A stretch of DNA of 64,000 nt from NCBI GenBank assembly GCA_002360635.1, contig DEQW01000002.1, forward strand, positions 186,001-250,000. The letters run 5' to 3'. This stretch comes from Flavobacteriaceae bacterium UBA3356 (lineage in GTDB: Bacteria; Bacteroidota; Bacteroidia; Flavobacteriales; Flavobacteriaceae). Below, in pieces: positions 52,430 to 61,073 of this stretch. Below the pieces are notes generated by a model. It was not told the DNA's origin. It ran no database searches and worked only from the letters and a program-made list of their open reading frames with translations. The position numbers were made by a program, and so were the translations under genes. How positions within the stretch are numbered: the first letter of the stretch is position 1; the number at the start of each line of letters is the position of its first letter.

Positions 52430-53596
52430 ATGATTAAAACCGAAAACCTCGTTTCCTTTTTTCTGGAAACCCGCAAACATACCGAAACTATTTGCAAACC
52501 CTTAGAGATTGAAGATTATGTGGTTCAGCCCATAGTCGATGTTTCCCCTCCCAAATGGCATTTGGGTCATACTACATGGTTTTTTGAAGAATTCATCTTA
52601 AAACCACACAAACCCAATTATCAGTTATTTCACGAAGACTTTGCATTTGTTTTCAACAGCTATTACGAAACTGTTGGCAAACGTGTTGTAAGAAATAATC
52701 GTGGTAACCTAACAAGACCAGGTGTCGCAAAGGTGTATGATTACCGCCATTATGTAACCAATGAACTGAAAGAATTTTTAGAATCTGATAATATTACTTC
52801 AGAAATTGAAGAAGTATTACATATTGGAATTCATCACGAAAAGCAGCATCAAGAACTATTGCTGACCGATATAAAATATATCCTCGGAAACAACCCGTTA
52901 CTACCAAAGTACAATGATTCTTTTTCTGAAAACCCGATTCAGGAATTTGAACAGAAATGGGTTGGTGTTTCAGAAGGTGTATATGAAATTGGCCACGATA
53001 ATCCTGATACATTTTGCTACGATAATGAACTGGGAAGGCACAAAGTGTATTTGCATGATTTTGAAATTTCAAATAAGTTAATCACTAATGCTGAATATGA
53101 AGCATTTATTGAAGCTGGAGGATATAAAGACCATAACCTTTGGCATGCTGAAGCTTGGGATTGGGTTAATGAAAACTGTATTTCGCAACCACAATATTGG
53201 CACAACATCGATGGAGAGTGGCATCAATACACCATGCAAGGACTGGAAAAATTAAATATGGATGCACCTGTATCCCATATTTCGTACTATGAAGCTTTTG
53301 CATATGCCCAATGGAAAGACTGCCGCTTACCCACCGAATTTGAATGGGAAGTAGCTCAAAATCAATTTAAATGGGGTAGCCGCTGGGAATGGACAGAAAG
53401 CGCCTACCTTCCCTATCCAGGCTATACAAAAGCACCGGGAGCTATTGGTGAGTACAATGGGAAGTTTATGGTAAACCAAAAAGTATTACGCGGTGGCTCG
53501 GTAGCCACATCACCAAAACATACCCGCTCAACTTATCGCAATTTTTTTCAAACTAATCTACGTTGGCAGTTTACCGGGTTAAGGTTAGCCAGATAA
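52430..53596 (+). CDS. egtB: Ergothioneine sulfoxide synthase EgtB
   Basis: A 388-residue non-haem iron enzyme that joins hercynine to a thiol donor with O2. The N-terminal DinB-like domain has the iron ligands: His47 (KWHLGHTTWFFEEF) and the motif HHEKQHQELL with His136, His140 and Glu142. The C-terminal FGE-sulfatase domain (about 180-388) ends LRGGSVATSPKHTRSTYRNF and FTGLRLAR. egtD follows after 16 bases. No egtA or egtC is near, so cysteine rather than γ-glutamylcysteine may be the sulfur donor (inference from gene content only). Confidence 0.94.
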   Translation: MIKTENLVSFFLETRKHTETICKPLEIEDYVVQPIVDVSPPKWHLGHTTWFFEEFILKPHKPNYQLFHEDFAFVFNSYYETVGKRVVRNNRGNLTRPGVAKVYDYRHYVTNELKEFLESDNITSEIEEVLHIGIHHEKQHQELLLTDIKYILGNNPLLPKYNDSFSENPIQEFEQKWVGVSEGVYEIGHDNPDTFCYDNELGRHKVYLHDFEISNKLITNAEYEAFIEAGGYKDHNLWHAEAWDWVNENCISQPQYWHNIDGEWHQYTMQGLEKLNMDAPVSHISYYEAFAYAQWKDCRLPTEFEWEVAQNQFKWGSRWEWTESAYLPYPGYTKAPGAIGEYNGKFMVNQKVLRGGSVATSPKHTRSTYRNFFQTNLRWQFTGLRLAR

Positions 53597-53612
53597 TTCC
53601 GACTTCTTTTAT

Positions 53613-54590
53613 ATGACAACAAAAACGCAAACCAAATTAGACACTCCTTTTAAAAAGGAAGTGTACGAAGGCTTAACATCGTTTCCTAAATATCTTTCTT
53701 CAAAATACTTTTATGATAAAGCTGGAGATAAGCTATTTCAAGATATTATGGCGATGCCAGAATATTATTTAACAGATTGTGAATTTGAAATTTTAGGAAC
53801 ACATAAGCAACCTATTGCTGATTATTTCCGGGGTAAAGAAAAAGGTTTCGATCTTATTGAATTGGGAGCTGGCGATGGTAAGAAAACAAAGATACTGCTG
53901 AAATACCTTTCAGAAAACGACTTCAACTTTGTGTATAAACCTATCGACATTAGCCAAAATGCCATCGATAGCCTTTCAGAAAAACTAGAAGAAGAATTAC
54001 CTAATGTGGAGGTTGACCCTGAAAAAGGCGAATATTTTGAAGTTTTGGAACGGTTGAAACAATATAACACCCGTAAAAAGGTAATTGTCGTTTTGGGTTC
54101 TAATATTGGTAATTTATTACATCCGCGGGCGATTGATTTTCTCTCAAAATTGAAAGATACGATGCAGAAAGATGATATGCTTTTTATGGGCTTTGATCAA
54201 AAAAAAGAACCCGAAACCATACTCAATGCCTATAATGATAAAACTGGGATTACGGCAGCTTTCAATAAAAACATCTTGGTGCGTATTAATCGGGAGTTAG
54301 ACGCTAATTTTCAAATTGATGATTTTAAACACTGGGAAACCTACAACCCTGAAAGCGGAACTGCTAAAAGTTTTTTGGTCGCTACAAAGCAGATGGAAGT
54401 GACCATCAAGCAACTGGGTTTAGCCATTAAGTTTAACCCATGGGAAACCATACACACAGAAATATCTCAAAAATATAACGATAAAGTGGTAGATTGGTTG
54501 GCCGATGAATCTGGACTCGAAATTGAAACTTCTTTTACAGATAGCAAAGGGTACTATAAAAATTATGTATTTAAGCGAAAAAATGCGTAA
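53613..54590 (+). CDS. egtD: L-histidine Nα-methyltransferase EgtD
   Basis: A 325-residue SAM-dependent enzyme that methylates histidine three times to hercynine. It has the family features YFYDKAGDKLFQDIMAMPEY, the SAM motif DLIELGAGDGKKTKILL (about 80-96), VVLGSNIGNLLHP and the C-terminal substrate-site region. The length agrees with characterised EgtD proteins. It lies directly downstream of egtB and completes the two central steps of the pathway; the last step needs a PLP-dependent C-S lyase, for which the class V enzyme at 55420 is a candidate. Confidence 0.95.
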   Translation: MTTKTQTKLDTPFKKEVYEGLTSFPKYLSSKYFYDKAGDKLFQDIMAMPEYYLTDCEFEILGTHKQPIADYFRGKEKGFDLIELGAGDGKKTKILLKYLSENDFNFVYKPIDISQNAIDSLSEKLEEELPNVEVDPEKGEYFEVLERLKQYNTRKKVIVVLGSNIGNLLHPRAIDFLSKLKDTMQKDDMLFMGFDQKKEPETILNAYNDKTGITAAFNKNILVRINRELDANFQIDDFKHWETYNPESGTAKSFLVATKQMEVTIKQLGLAIKFNPWETIHTEISQKYNDKVVDWLADESGLEIETSFTDSKGYYKNYVFKRKNA

Positions 54591-54609
54591 TTTTCAACAA
54601 AATCAACTT

Positions 54610-55128
54610 ATGAAGTACCTAAGTATCCTTTTACTTTTATTATCGCTATCTGCCTGTGAAGACCCGATGAAAAAACAATTGGCACAGGTTGACCCTACCC
54701 ATAATTGGGAGAATAGAAAAATAAATGTTAGCACACCTGATAGCCTTTTAACTAAAGGAAGCACCTATTTACCCGTTTACTCTGAAATTTATCAGCAAAA
54801 CAAAAATTTTACATTTAACCTAACTGCAACTGTTAGTATTAGAAATATAAGTTTAAAAGACACTATTTACATTTATAAAGCCGACTACTACGACACTTAC
54901 GGAACGCTAATTAGAGAATATTTAGATCATCCTGTCTATGTGCAACCTATGGAGACTATAGAAATTGTAGTTGATGAAGAAGATGAAGGTGGCGGTACTG
55001 GTGCTAATTTTGTGTTTGATTGGGCAACGAAAAAAAACAAATTAGAACCTTTTTTTGAAGCGGTGATGATATCAACTGCAGGGCAGCAAGGACTGTCTTT
55101 CACCACTCGCGGAATTAGAAAAAAATAA
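54610..55128 (+). CDS. DUF3124 lipoprotein
   Basis: The start is ATG 54610, which opens a lipoprotein signal (MKYLSILLLLLSLSACEDP, Cys15 after LSA); upstream in-frame codons overlap egtD. The 172-residue product is a DUF3124 domain: STYLPVYSEIYQQNKNFTFN, TVSIRNISLKDTIYIYKADY and QPMETIEIVVDEEDEGGGTG. The family is of unknown function and is predicted to be in the periplasm. It follows egtD by 19 bases and precedes the DUF427 gene by 9, so all four are probably one operon. Confidence 0.88.
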   Translation: MKYLSILLLLLSLSACEDPMKKQLAQVDPTHNWENRKINVSTPDSLLTKGSTYLPVYSEIYQQNKNFTFNLTATVSIRNISLKDTIYIYKADYYDTYGTLIREYLDHPVYVQPMETIEIVVDEEDEGGGTGANFVFDWATKKNKLEPFFEAVMISTAGQQGLSFTTRGIRKK

Positions 55129-55137
55129 AGAATTGCT

Positions 55138-55419
55138 ATGAAAGCCATCTGGAATGATACCGTATTAGCCGAAAGCGACGACACTATAGTTATTGAAAAC
55201 AATCATTATTTTCCGCCAAATACCATACATAAAAAATACTTTACAAAAAGTGAATCGAGGAGCCATTGTCCCTGGAAAGGGCAAGCTTCTTATTATACGA
55301 TTGAAGTAGATGGCGAAAAAAATCCCGATGCCGCTTGGTTTTACCCCGAAGCTTCTCACGCTGCCAAATCTATAGAAGGGTATATCGCTTTTTGGAAAGG
55401 TGTTGAAGTGGTTGAGTAA
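55138..55419 (+). CDS. DUF427 family protein
   Basis: A 93-residue protein made of a single DUF427 domain: MKAIWNDTVLAESDDTIVIE at the start, SHCPWKGQASYYTIEVDG near the middle (CPWKG is the family signature) and ASHAAKSIEGYIAFWKGVEV at the end. The conserved Cys and Trp suggest a small-molecule binding fold, but function is unknown. It is the last gene of the egtB-egtD-DUF3124-DUF427 unit, and its stop is adjacent to the convergent PLP-enzyme gene. Confidence 0.92.
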   Translation: MKAIWNDTVLAESDDTIVIENNHYFPPNTIHKKYFTKSESRSHCPWKGQASYYTIEVDGEKNPDAAWFYPEASHAAKSIEGYIAFWKGVEVVE

Positions 55420-56499
55420 TTACTTCTTTAAAACTTCTAAAAGTTTTTCCAAATCTTCTTCTGAATTGTAAAAATGAAACCCTACACGAATTCCGCCACC
55501 ACGTTGCGAACAAATGATGTTGTTCTTTTTTAATTTCTGAAATAAAACATCATTCCCTTTAATGTTGTATATAGCTGAATGGTTTTCTCTATTCACAATT
55601 GTTTCAGTTAACAATTCCAATTCCACAAAAGCTGACTTTGCTTTTGTAGACAGCATTTCAATTTTATTTTGAATGCTTTCTATTCCTATTTCTTCCATAA
55701 ATTGAAGCGATTTCCGTAAACTTCCGAAGTTCAAAATATCTAAATGTCCCGGTTCAAAATGTTTTACGAACGATGTTTCTTCGGGGTTACTATTAAAATT
55801 GGCAGCAGAGTTAAAACCAATGGTTTTTGGGTTTACTTTTTCCTTTACAGATTCCTTAAACAAAAGGAAACCATTACCATAACCCGAAAGCAACCATTTA
55901 TAGGTACTTGTTCCTACAACATCGAAAGGGCTTTCTTCAAAGTTAAAGATTTCAGTTCCTAGATATTGGGTTCCATCTGCAATTAAAAGTAAATCTGAAT
56001 GGTAGGCTTTTAATTCTTTTAAAAAATCGAAATCTATTTTTATTCCGCTAAGCCATTGTACAATACTGAAAATAAAAACCGTTGGTCGATGTTTAGTTAC
56101 GGCAGCTTCTATATTTTCTTCAACATTTCCAGTTGTTTCAGCAAAATAAATATCGAAATCACGCATTTGTACTGGCCAATTAATTGATGGGTAATCATCT
56201 TTTAGCAGTAAGATTTTCTGTTTTTGTGGCAATCCTTCCAGCAAGGTATTTAACCCAAATGAAAAATTAGGAACCAAAGCAATATTTTCTTCCGAAGCCC
56301 TAAAAAATTCAGCTACTTTTTTTCGGATAGCTACAAGCGTTTCAAGAGTAGCGCCGTAATCATTGCCATTTTCTAAAAAATTCTTTTCCTGTTCTTTGCG
56401 CCAGTTATATACAGGTTTTGAAAGAAGCCCAGAAGCAGGTGTATTTAAATACGTGCGCCCTTGTAAAGCCGGAAAGTGTTTTTTAAAATCTTGCATCAA
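55420..56499 (-). CDS. Class V aminotransferase-fold PLP enzyme, possible EgtE-like lyase
   Basis: A 359-residue PLP enzyme of the aminotransferase class V (cysteine desulfurase-like) fold. The PLP lysine is Lys201 in TSTYKWLLSGYGNGF; a VFIFSIVQWLSGIKIDFD stretch and ADGTQYLGTE precede it. The protein begins MMQDFKKHFPALQGRTYLNT as in this family. It lacks an obvious active-site Cys loop of desulfurases. Mycobacterial EgtE, the C-S lyase of ergothioneine synthesis, belongs to this superfamily and the gene abuts the egt unit, but in the opposite direction. The specific function remains open. Confidence 0.88.
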   Translation of the reverse strand: MMQDFKKHFPALQGRTYLNTPASGLLSKPVYNWRKEQEKNFLENGNDYGATLETLVAIRKKVAEFFRASEENIALVPNFSFGLNTLLEGLPQKQKILLLKDDYPSINWPVQMRDFDIYFAETTGNVEENIEAAVTKHRPTVFIFSIVQWLSGIKIDFDFLKELKAYHSDLLLIADGTQYLGTEIFNFEESPFDVVGTSTYKWLLSGYGNGFLLFKESVKEKVNPKTIGFNSAANFNSNPEETSFVKHFEPGHLDILNFGSLRKSLQFMEEIGIESIQNKIEMLSTKAKSAFVELELLTETIVNRENHSAIYNIKGNDVLFQKLKKNNIICSQRGGGIRVGFHFYNSEEDLEKLLEVLKK

Positions 56500-56556
56500 G
56501 TTGGATTAAACAATTAAAAATAGGTATTTTTACTTTAGACATAAAAGTAACCAACT

Positions 56557-56988
56557 ATGTTTTCAAAATCCAAAAAAACCGAAAGAATCGACTCGGAACA
56601 ACGCGAACAATACGAATATGCCCGCAAACGCATTAAACAGAAAAAGAATTTAATGCGGCATTTTATTTTATTTTTAATTGGTTCTATCTTTCTATTGGTC
56701 GTTGACTTAGTCTTAAATAAAGGAGCCGATATTCTTTTCCCAAATTGGTCCGTTTGGGTGGTACTTATATGGGCTTTTATACTATTAATCCACGTATTTA
56801 ACGTGTTTGTCATGAGCAAGTTTATGGGCAAGGAATGGGAAGACCGTCAACTTGAAAAATTAAAAGCCAAACAAGCAGACCGTATTAAAGAGCTCGAAAA
56901 AAAGGTGGAAAGTAATGTTCAGCTTCCGAAAAAAGAGGAAGTAAAAAAAAAGGAGGACAACAACCCCTTACCCCCAGACGTACAATGA
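56557..56988 (+). CDS. 2TM-domain membrane protein
   Basis: A 143-residue protein with a charged N-terminus (about 1-37), two membrane helices (about 38-57 and 68-88), then a coiled-coil tail rich in Lys/Glu and ending in Asn/Pro. The segment ARKRIKQKKNLMRHF before the first helix fits the '2TM' family of Bacteroidota, whose role is unknown. Its TGA stop overlaps the folA start codon by 4 bases, so the two are translationally coupled. Confidence 0.85.
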   Translation: MFSKSKKTERIDSEQREQYEYARKRIKQKKNLMRHFILFLIGSIFLLVVDLVLNKGADILFPNWSVWVVLIWAFILLIHVFNVFVMSKFMGKEWEDRQLEKLKAKQADRIKELEKKVESNVQLPKKEEVKKKEDNNPLPPDVQ

Positions 56989-57467
56989 TTACCTTAATTG
57001 CAGCAGCCGGAGAAAACAACGAATTAGGAAAAGACAACGACCTTGTTTGGCACTTGCCGGATGATTTTAAACGGTTTAAAAAGCTCACCACCGGACATCA
57101 TATTATTATGGGTCGAAAAACTTTTGAGTCATTCCCAAAGCCACTTCCCAATAGAACGCATTTGGTCATTACAAGAAACAAAGAGTATAAAAAAGAAGGC
57201 GCTATTGTGGTGCATAGCTTAGATGAAGCCTTGCTGAAGTCTCAAAATGATCCACAACCTTTTGTTATTGGTGGTGGCGAAATTTATAAATTAGCCATTG
57301 ACTCTGCCGATAAAATTGAACTAACCCGAGTTCACGGAACTTTTGAAGCTGACACCTATTTTCCTGAAATTGATATGGAGAAATGGCAATTAATTTCTGA
57401 AGTGAAACACGAAAAAGATGAAAAGCACAACTATTCATTTTCGTATTTAACCTACGAACGTAAATAA
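56985..57467 (+). CDS. folA: Dihydrofolate reductase
   Basis: A 160-residue DHFR that reduces dihydrofolate with NADPH. Recognisable parts are ITLIAAAGENNELGKDNDL, VWHLPDDFKRFKKLTTGHHI, IMGRKTFESFPKPLP and FVIGGGEIYKLAID. It regenerates tetrahydrofolate used by ThyA (51068). It overlaps the 2TM gene by 4 bases and is followed after 3 bases by the kinase gene. Length is normal. There is no sign of fusion to ThyA. Confidence 0.97.
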   Translation: MITLIAAAGENNELGKDNDLVWHLPDDFKRFKKLTTGHHIIMGRKTFESFPKPLPNRTHLVITRNKEYKKEGAIVVHSLDEALLKSQNDPQPFVIGGGEIYKLAIDSADKIELTRVHGTFEADTYFPEIDMEKWQLISEVKHEKDEKHNYSFSYLTYERK

Positions 57468-57470
57468 ATT

Positions 57471-58313
57471 TTGAATATTCTTACCAAAATAGCCGAAGAA
57501 AACAATCTGAATTTACTTGAATCTAAACCTCTTTCTGGCGGTGATATTAACGATGTATTTTTACTGAAATGTGACTCAAAAAAACTTGTTGTTAAAACTA
57601 ATATTGCTTCAAAATTCCCCCGAATGTTTGAAGCCGAAGCCAAAGGCCTAGACTTCCTAAGAAGTTCAAACAGTTTTAAAATCCCTTCAGTAATTAATTA
57701 TGGAGTTATTGAAAACACTTCATATTTATTGTTGGAGTATATACCTGAAGGTTCAATATCCAGCAGTTTTTGGGAGCAATTTTCAGAAAGTTTAACCACA
57801 CTACATAAAACCACTCAACCTACTTTTGGATTAGATCACAGCAATTATATTGGCAGTCTTCCCCAATATAACGGAAGTGAAACCTCAGCAGCCGATTTTT
57901 ATATAAATCAGCGGTTAGCGCCACAGTTTAAAATGGCAAAAGAACGAGGTTTCAATTTTTCAAAGTTGGACGTATTTTATAAAAATGTTTCTTCAGAAAT
58001 ACCAAACGAACCACCAGCCTTAATACACGGCGATTTATGGGGCGGAAATTATATGGTTTCAGAAAATGGAATCCCCACTTTAATCGATCCTGCTGTTTCG
58101 TTCGCACCTCGTGAGATGGATTTGGCGATGATGCAACTATTTGGTGGTTTTTCAGAAGAAATTTTTAGTAGCTACCATTCCATTTTTCCGCTAGAAAACA
58201 ATTGGAAGCAACGAGTTTCCCTATGGCAGTTATATTATTTATTGGTTCATCTCAATATTTTTGGAGCTGGATATTTATCTCGTGTACAACACATTGTGAA
58301 AAAATATCAATAG
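57471..58313 (+). CDS. Fructosamine/ketosamine kinase family protein, TTG start
   Basis: A 280-residue protein kinase-like phosphotransferase of the fructosamine kinase family. Visible are the catalytic-loop motif LIHGDLWGGNYMVSENG (about 183-199), IDPAVSFAPREMDLAMMQLF and an N-terminal SGGDINDVFLLKC. These kinases phosphorylate fructosamines or ribulosamines on glycated amines, starting deglycation. No in-frame ATG occurs before about residue 53, inside the conserved domain, so the TTG at 57471, 3 bases after folA, is the likely start. It is the third gene of the 2TM-folA unit. Confidence 0.9.
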   Translation: MNILTKIAEENNLNLLESKPLSGGDINDVFLLKCDSKKLVVKTNIASKFPRMFEAEAKGLDFLRSSNSFKIPSVINYGVIENTSYLLLEYIPEGSISSSFWEQFSESLTTLHKTTQPTFGLDHSNYIGSLPQYNGSETSAADFYINQRLAPQFKMAKERGFNFSKLDVFYKNVSSEIPNEPPALIHGDLWGGNYMVSENGIPTLIDPAVSFAPREMDLAMMQLFGGFSEEIFSSYHSIFPLENNWKQRVSLWQLYYLLVHLNIFGAGYLSRVQHIVKKYQ

Positions 58314-58397
58314 CATATTAACAAACTATTGCACATACTTTAATAAAAAATTGACGCATAAAGGCAACCAAAACTCGTACCTTGAAAAGAAAAAGAT

Positions 58398-58898
58398 ATG
58401 AGTACCAAAAATTTAACTAGCGACGAAGCAAAAAAGAAATTGAAAGACATGGTCGAAGACATTAAAATCGCCATGTTTACCACTCGATTAGACAAACAGC
58501 CTTTGAGTGTGGTGCCAATGCACACCAAAGAAGTAGACAAAGAAGGAAACATTTGGTTTTTAAGCCGAAATGATAGTGACCACAACAGCGACTTACTGAA
58601 ACAATCTGAAACTCAACTGTTATACAGTGACCCTGGTTCTATGAAATTTGTAAGCGTATATGGTGACGCAGAAATCATAACCGATCAAGCTGTTCTTGAT
58701 GATTTATATAACAAAAAAGACAACGCTTGGTTTGACGGCAAAGAAGATCCCAATTTGACCGCTATAAAATTTGCACCAAAACAAGCTGCCTATTGGAATA
58801 ACGACAGTAATCAATTAGTTACTTTTTTAAAGTTACAAGCAGCTGCGGTAACTGGTGATGACAAAGACATTGGCACTTCCGGCAAAATGGATTTATAA
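58398..58898 (+). CDS. General stress protein, pyridoxamine 5'-phosphate oxidase-like fold
   Basis: A 166-residue protein with a split β-barrel (PPOX-like) fold: DIKIAMFTTRLDKQPLSVVP, NIWFLSRNDSDHNSDLLKQS and LLYSDPGSMKFVSVYGDAEI. It matches the flavin-binding 'general stress protein 26' type found in many Bacteroidota. The substrate and cofactor (FMN or F420-like) are not known from sequence. It is monocistronic and is followed by a terminator. Confidence 0.9.
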   Translation: MSTKNLTSDEAKKKLKDMVEDIKIAMFTTRLDKQPLSVVPMHTKEVDKEGNIWFLSRNDSDHNSDLLKQSETQLLYSDPGSMKFVSVYGDAEIITDQAVLDDLYNKKDNAWFDGKEDPNLTAIKFAPKQAAYWNNDSNQLVTFLKLQAAAVTGDDKDIGTSGKMDL

Positions 58899-58911
58899 TT
58901 AACTTTACACT

Positions 58912-58950
58912 ATCCCCTTTCAATTTATGAAAAGGGGATTTTTATTTTTA
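58912..58950 (+). terminator. Terminator after the stress-protein gene
   Basis: ATCCCCTTTC (58912-58921) pairs with GAAAAGGGGAT (58929-58939) over about 9 bp with a 7-base loop; TTTTTATTTTT follows. It is 13 bases past the stop. Confidence 0.88.
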
Positions 58951-58975
58951 CTTTTACAGCATAAAACAACCAACT

Positions 58976-59857
58976 ATGAAAGCATACGTATTTCCCGGTC
59001 AGGGAGCTCAATTCCCAGGAATGGGAAAAGATTTATATGAAACTTCAGATAAAGCAAAAGAACTATTTGATCGCGCCAACAACTTGTTAGGCTTCGATAT
59101 TACCAAAATCATGTTCGAAGGTACTGCGGAAGAACTGAAAGAAACCAAAGTAACCCAACCTGCTATTTTTTTACATTCAACCATTTTAGCAACTGTAATG
59201 GGTGACAATTTTAAACCTGATATGGTTGCAGGACATTCTTTGGGTGAATTTTCTGCGTTAGTAGCAAATGGAGCTTTAGCTTTTGAGGATGCGCTAATTT
59301 TAGTTTCCAGAAGAGCGCAGGCGATGCAAAACGCTTGCGAATTAAAACCATCGACAATGGCTGCCGTATTAGGCCTAGAAGACCATGTAGTAGAAGCCAT
59401 TTGTGCCGATATTGATGGCGTCGTGGTTGCCGCAAACTATAACTGCCCTGGGCAATTGGTTATTTCAGGTGAGATAAAAGCCGTAGAAACTGCTTGCGAA
59501 GCTTTAAAAGAAGCTGGAGCACGTCGTGCATTAATGCTTCCTGTTGGTGGTGCTTTTCACAGTCCGCTAATGGAACCTGCTCGTGAGGAGTTAGCCGCAG
59601 CTATTGAAAATACTCATTTTTCAAAACCTACCTGCCCTGTGTACCAAAACGTAAGTACGTTTGCCGTAACCGATCCTGAAGAAATTAAGAAAAACCTTAT
59701 TTTTCAATTAACAGCCCCAGTAAAATGGACACAGAGTGTTCAAAATATGATTAAAGATGGCGCCGATCACTTTATAGAAGTGGGTCCTGGAAATGTTTTA
59801 CAAGGTTTGGTTAAGAAAATAGATCGTAGTCAAACGACTGAGAAAGCTGAAATTTAA
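58976..59857 (+). CDS. fabD: Malonyl-CoA:ACP acyltransferase
   Basis: A 293-residue FabD that loads malonyl groups on acyl carrier protein for fatty acid synthesis. It opens YVFPGQGAQFPGMGKDLYE. The nucleophile is Ser88 in AGHSLGEFSAL and the catalytic histidine His195 in GAFHSPLMEPA; the C-terminal EVGPGNVLQGLVKKI is typical. Length and motifs are fully normal. Other fab genes are not adjacent. The 172-base gap downstream contains repeat elements. Confidence 0.97.
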   Translation: MKAYVFPGQGAQFPGMGKDLYETSDKAKELFDRANNLLGFDITKIMFEGTAEELKETKVTQPAIFLHSTILATVMGDNFKPDMVAGHSLGEFSALVANGALAFEDALILVSRRAQAMQNACELKPSTMAAVLGLEDHVVEAICADIDGVVVAANYNCPGQLVISGEIKAVETACEALKEAGARRALMLPVGGAFHSPLMEPAREELAAAIENTHFSKPTCPVYQNVSTFAVTDPEEIKKNLIFQLTAPVKWTQSVQNMIKDGADHFIEVGPGNVLQGLVKKIDRSQTTEKAEI

Positions 59858-59877
59858 AAAAACTACTGTCTGATCGA

Positions 59878-59963
59878 GCCCTTCGGTTGCACTCAGGATA
59901 AACTAAAGTCGAGAACTACTCCTCGCTACTATCATTAAGGTTTCGACTGCGCTCAACCTGACA
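59878..59963. repeat. Intergenic repeat cluster between fabD and the FAD oxidoreductase gene
   Basis: The first element (59878-59900) matches 6684-6706 at 20 of 23 positions. A second, related element, TTTCGACTGCGCTCAACCTG plus ACA, lies at 59941-59963. The shared core is CTTCGnnTnCnCTCA or TTCGACTnCGCTCA. Similar sequences are common between genes in Flavobacteriaceae chromosomes (recalled, not searched). The 172-base gap contains no gene. Confidence 0.6.
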
Positions 59964-60029
59964 GTTTCATTTTCTTTTATATTCCTACTTTTCTGTATAT
60001 CAGAATACAAATAATAAAGAAACCATACT

Positions 60030-61073
60030 ATGAAAGAAGTTGATTACATCATCGTAGGACTAGGAATTGCTGGAATTTCATTTTGTGAAACATTACGTAA
60101 AAACAAAAAAAGTTTCGTGGTGTATGATCCTGGAATCAATCATTCTACGGTAGTTTCGGGCGGGGTTTTTAATCCGGTAGTTTTAAAACGATTTACTGCC
60201 GTTTGGAGAGGAAGCGAGTTTTTAGAAAAAGCTATTCCTTTTTACGAAGAAATTTCAAAAAAACTGAAGGTTGATTTACTGGAAAACACACCTATTTACC
60301 GAGTTTTAAACAGTATTGAAGAACAAAACGACTGGATGGTTACCAGTGATAAAAAAGCCCTTTCCCCTTTTCTTTCCTCAGAAATAATAAAGAACGAAAA
60401 TACTGCTATAAAAGCGTCTTACGGTTTTGGAAAAGTGCTGGAATGTGGAAAAATAAATCCATCAAAATTAATTTCAGCATATCGCGATTATCTTCAGGAA
60501 AATAATCAATTAATTACTGAAGTATTCGAGCATGAACAACTTCAGTTAAAAAATGATGCTGTGGTTTACAAAGATGTCTCAGCGACTAAAATTGTGTTTG
60601 CCGAAGGTGCTTCAGTAGTACAAAATCCGTTTTTTCCAACGGATAATTTTGTTGGCAATAAAGGAGAATATGTTTTGATAAAAGCCCCTAAGCTTCAGAG
60701 TGAAGCTATTTTAAAAGGCCCGTTGTTTATAATCCCACAAGGTGATGATATTTATAAAGTTGGCGCTACCTATAGCAGGGATGATTTCAGTAAAAATGTT
60801 ACGGAAGAAGCTCGAAAAACAATTGTTTCAAAGTTAGAGAAGATGATTTCTTGCAACTATGAAATTATTAATCAAATAGCTGGTGTTCGTCCTACGGTAA
60901 AAGACCGCAAACCACTTTTGGGAAATTTAGAACACGAAAACCTCTTGTTTTTTAACGGTCTTGGAACTAGAGGAATTTTAATGGCTCCTCTCCTATCTGA
61001 ATGGCTTTATAACTTTTCAGAAAACAATGAACATTTACCTTCCGAAGTTAACATTGCCAGATTTAAAAATTAA
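60030..61073 (+). CDS. FAD-dependent oxidoreductase, DAO family
   Basis: A 347-residue flavoprotein: FAD-binding motif VGLGIAGISFCETL (about 8-21), the linker SGGVFNPVVLKRFTAVW, and a C-terminal FAD contact ending FNGLGTRGILMAPLLSEWL (about 310-328). It belongs to the glycine/D-amino acid oxidase superfamily (DAO). The substrate is not clear. It lacks the tRNA-modifying MnmC partner domain, although DAO domains of this type are related to MnmC C-terminal domains. It overlaps the convergent DUF983 gene by 4 bases. Confidence 0.9.
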   Translation: MKEVDYIIVGLGIAGISFCETLRKNKKSFVVYDPGINHSTVVSGGVFNPVVLKRFTAVWRGSEFLEKAIPFYEEISKKLKVDLLENTPIYRVLNSIEEQNDWMVTSDKKALSPFLSSEIIKNENTAIKASYGFGKVLECGKINPSKLISAYRDYLQENNQLITEVFEHEQLQLKNDAVVYKDVSATKIVFAEGASVVQNPFFPTDNFVGNKGEYVLIKAPKLQSEAILKGPLFIIPQGDDIYKVGATYSRDDFSKNVTEEARKTIVSKLEKMISCNYEIINQIAGVRPTVKDRKPLLGNLEHENLLFFNGLGTRGILMAPLLSEWLYNFSENNEHLPSEVNIARFKN

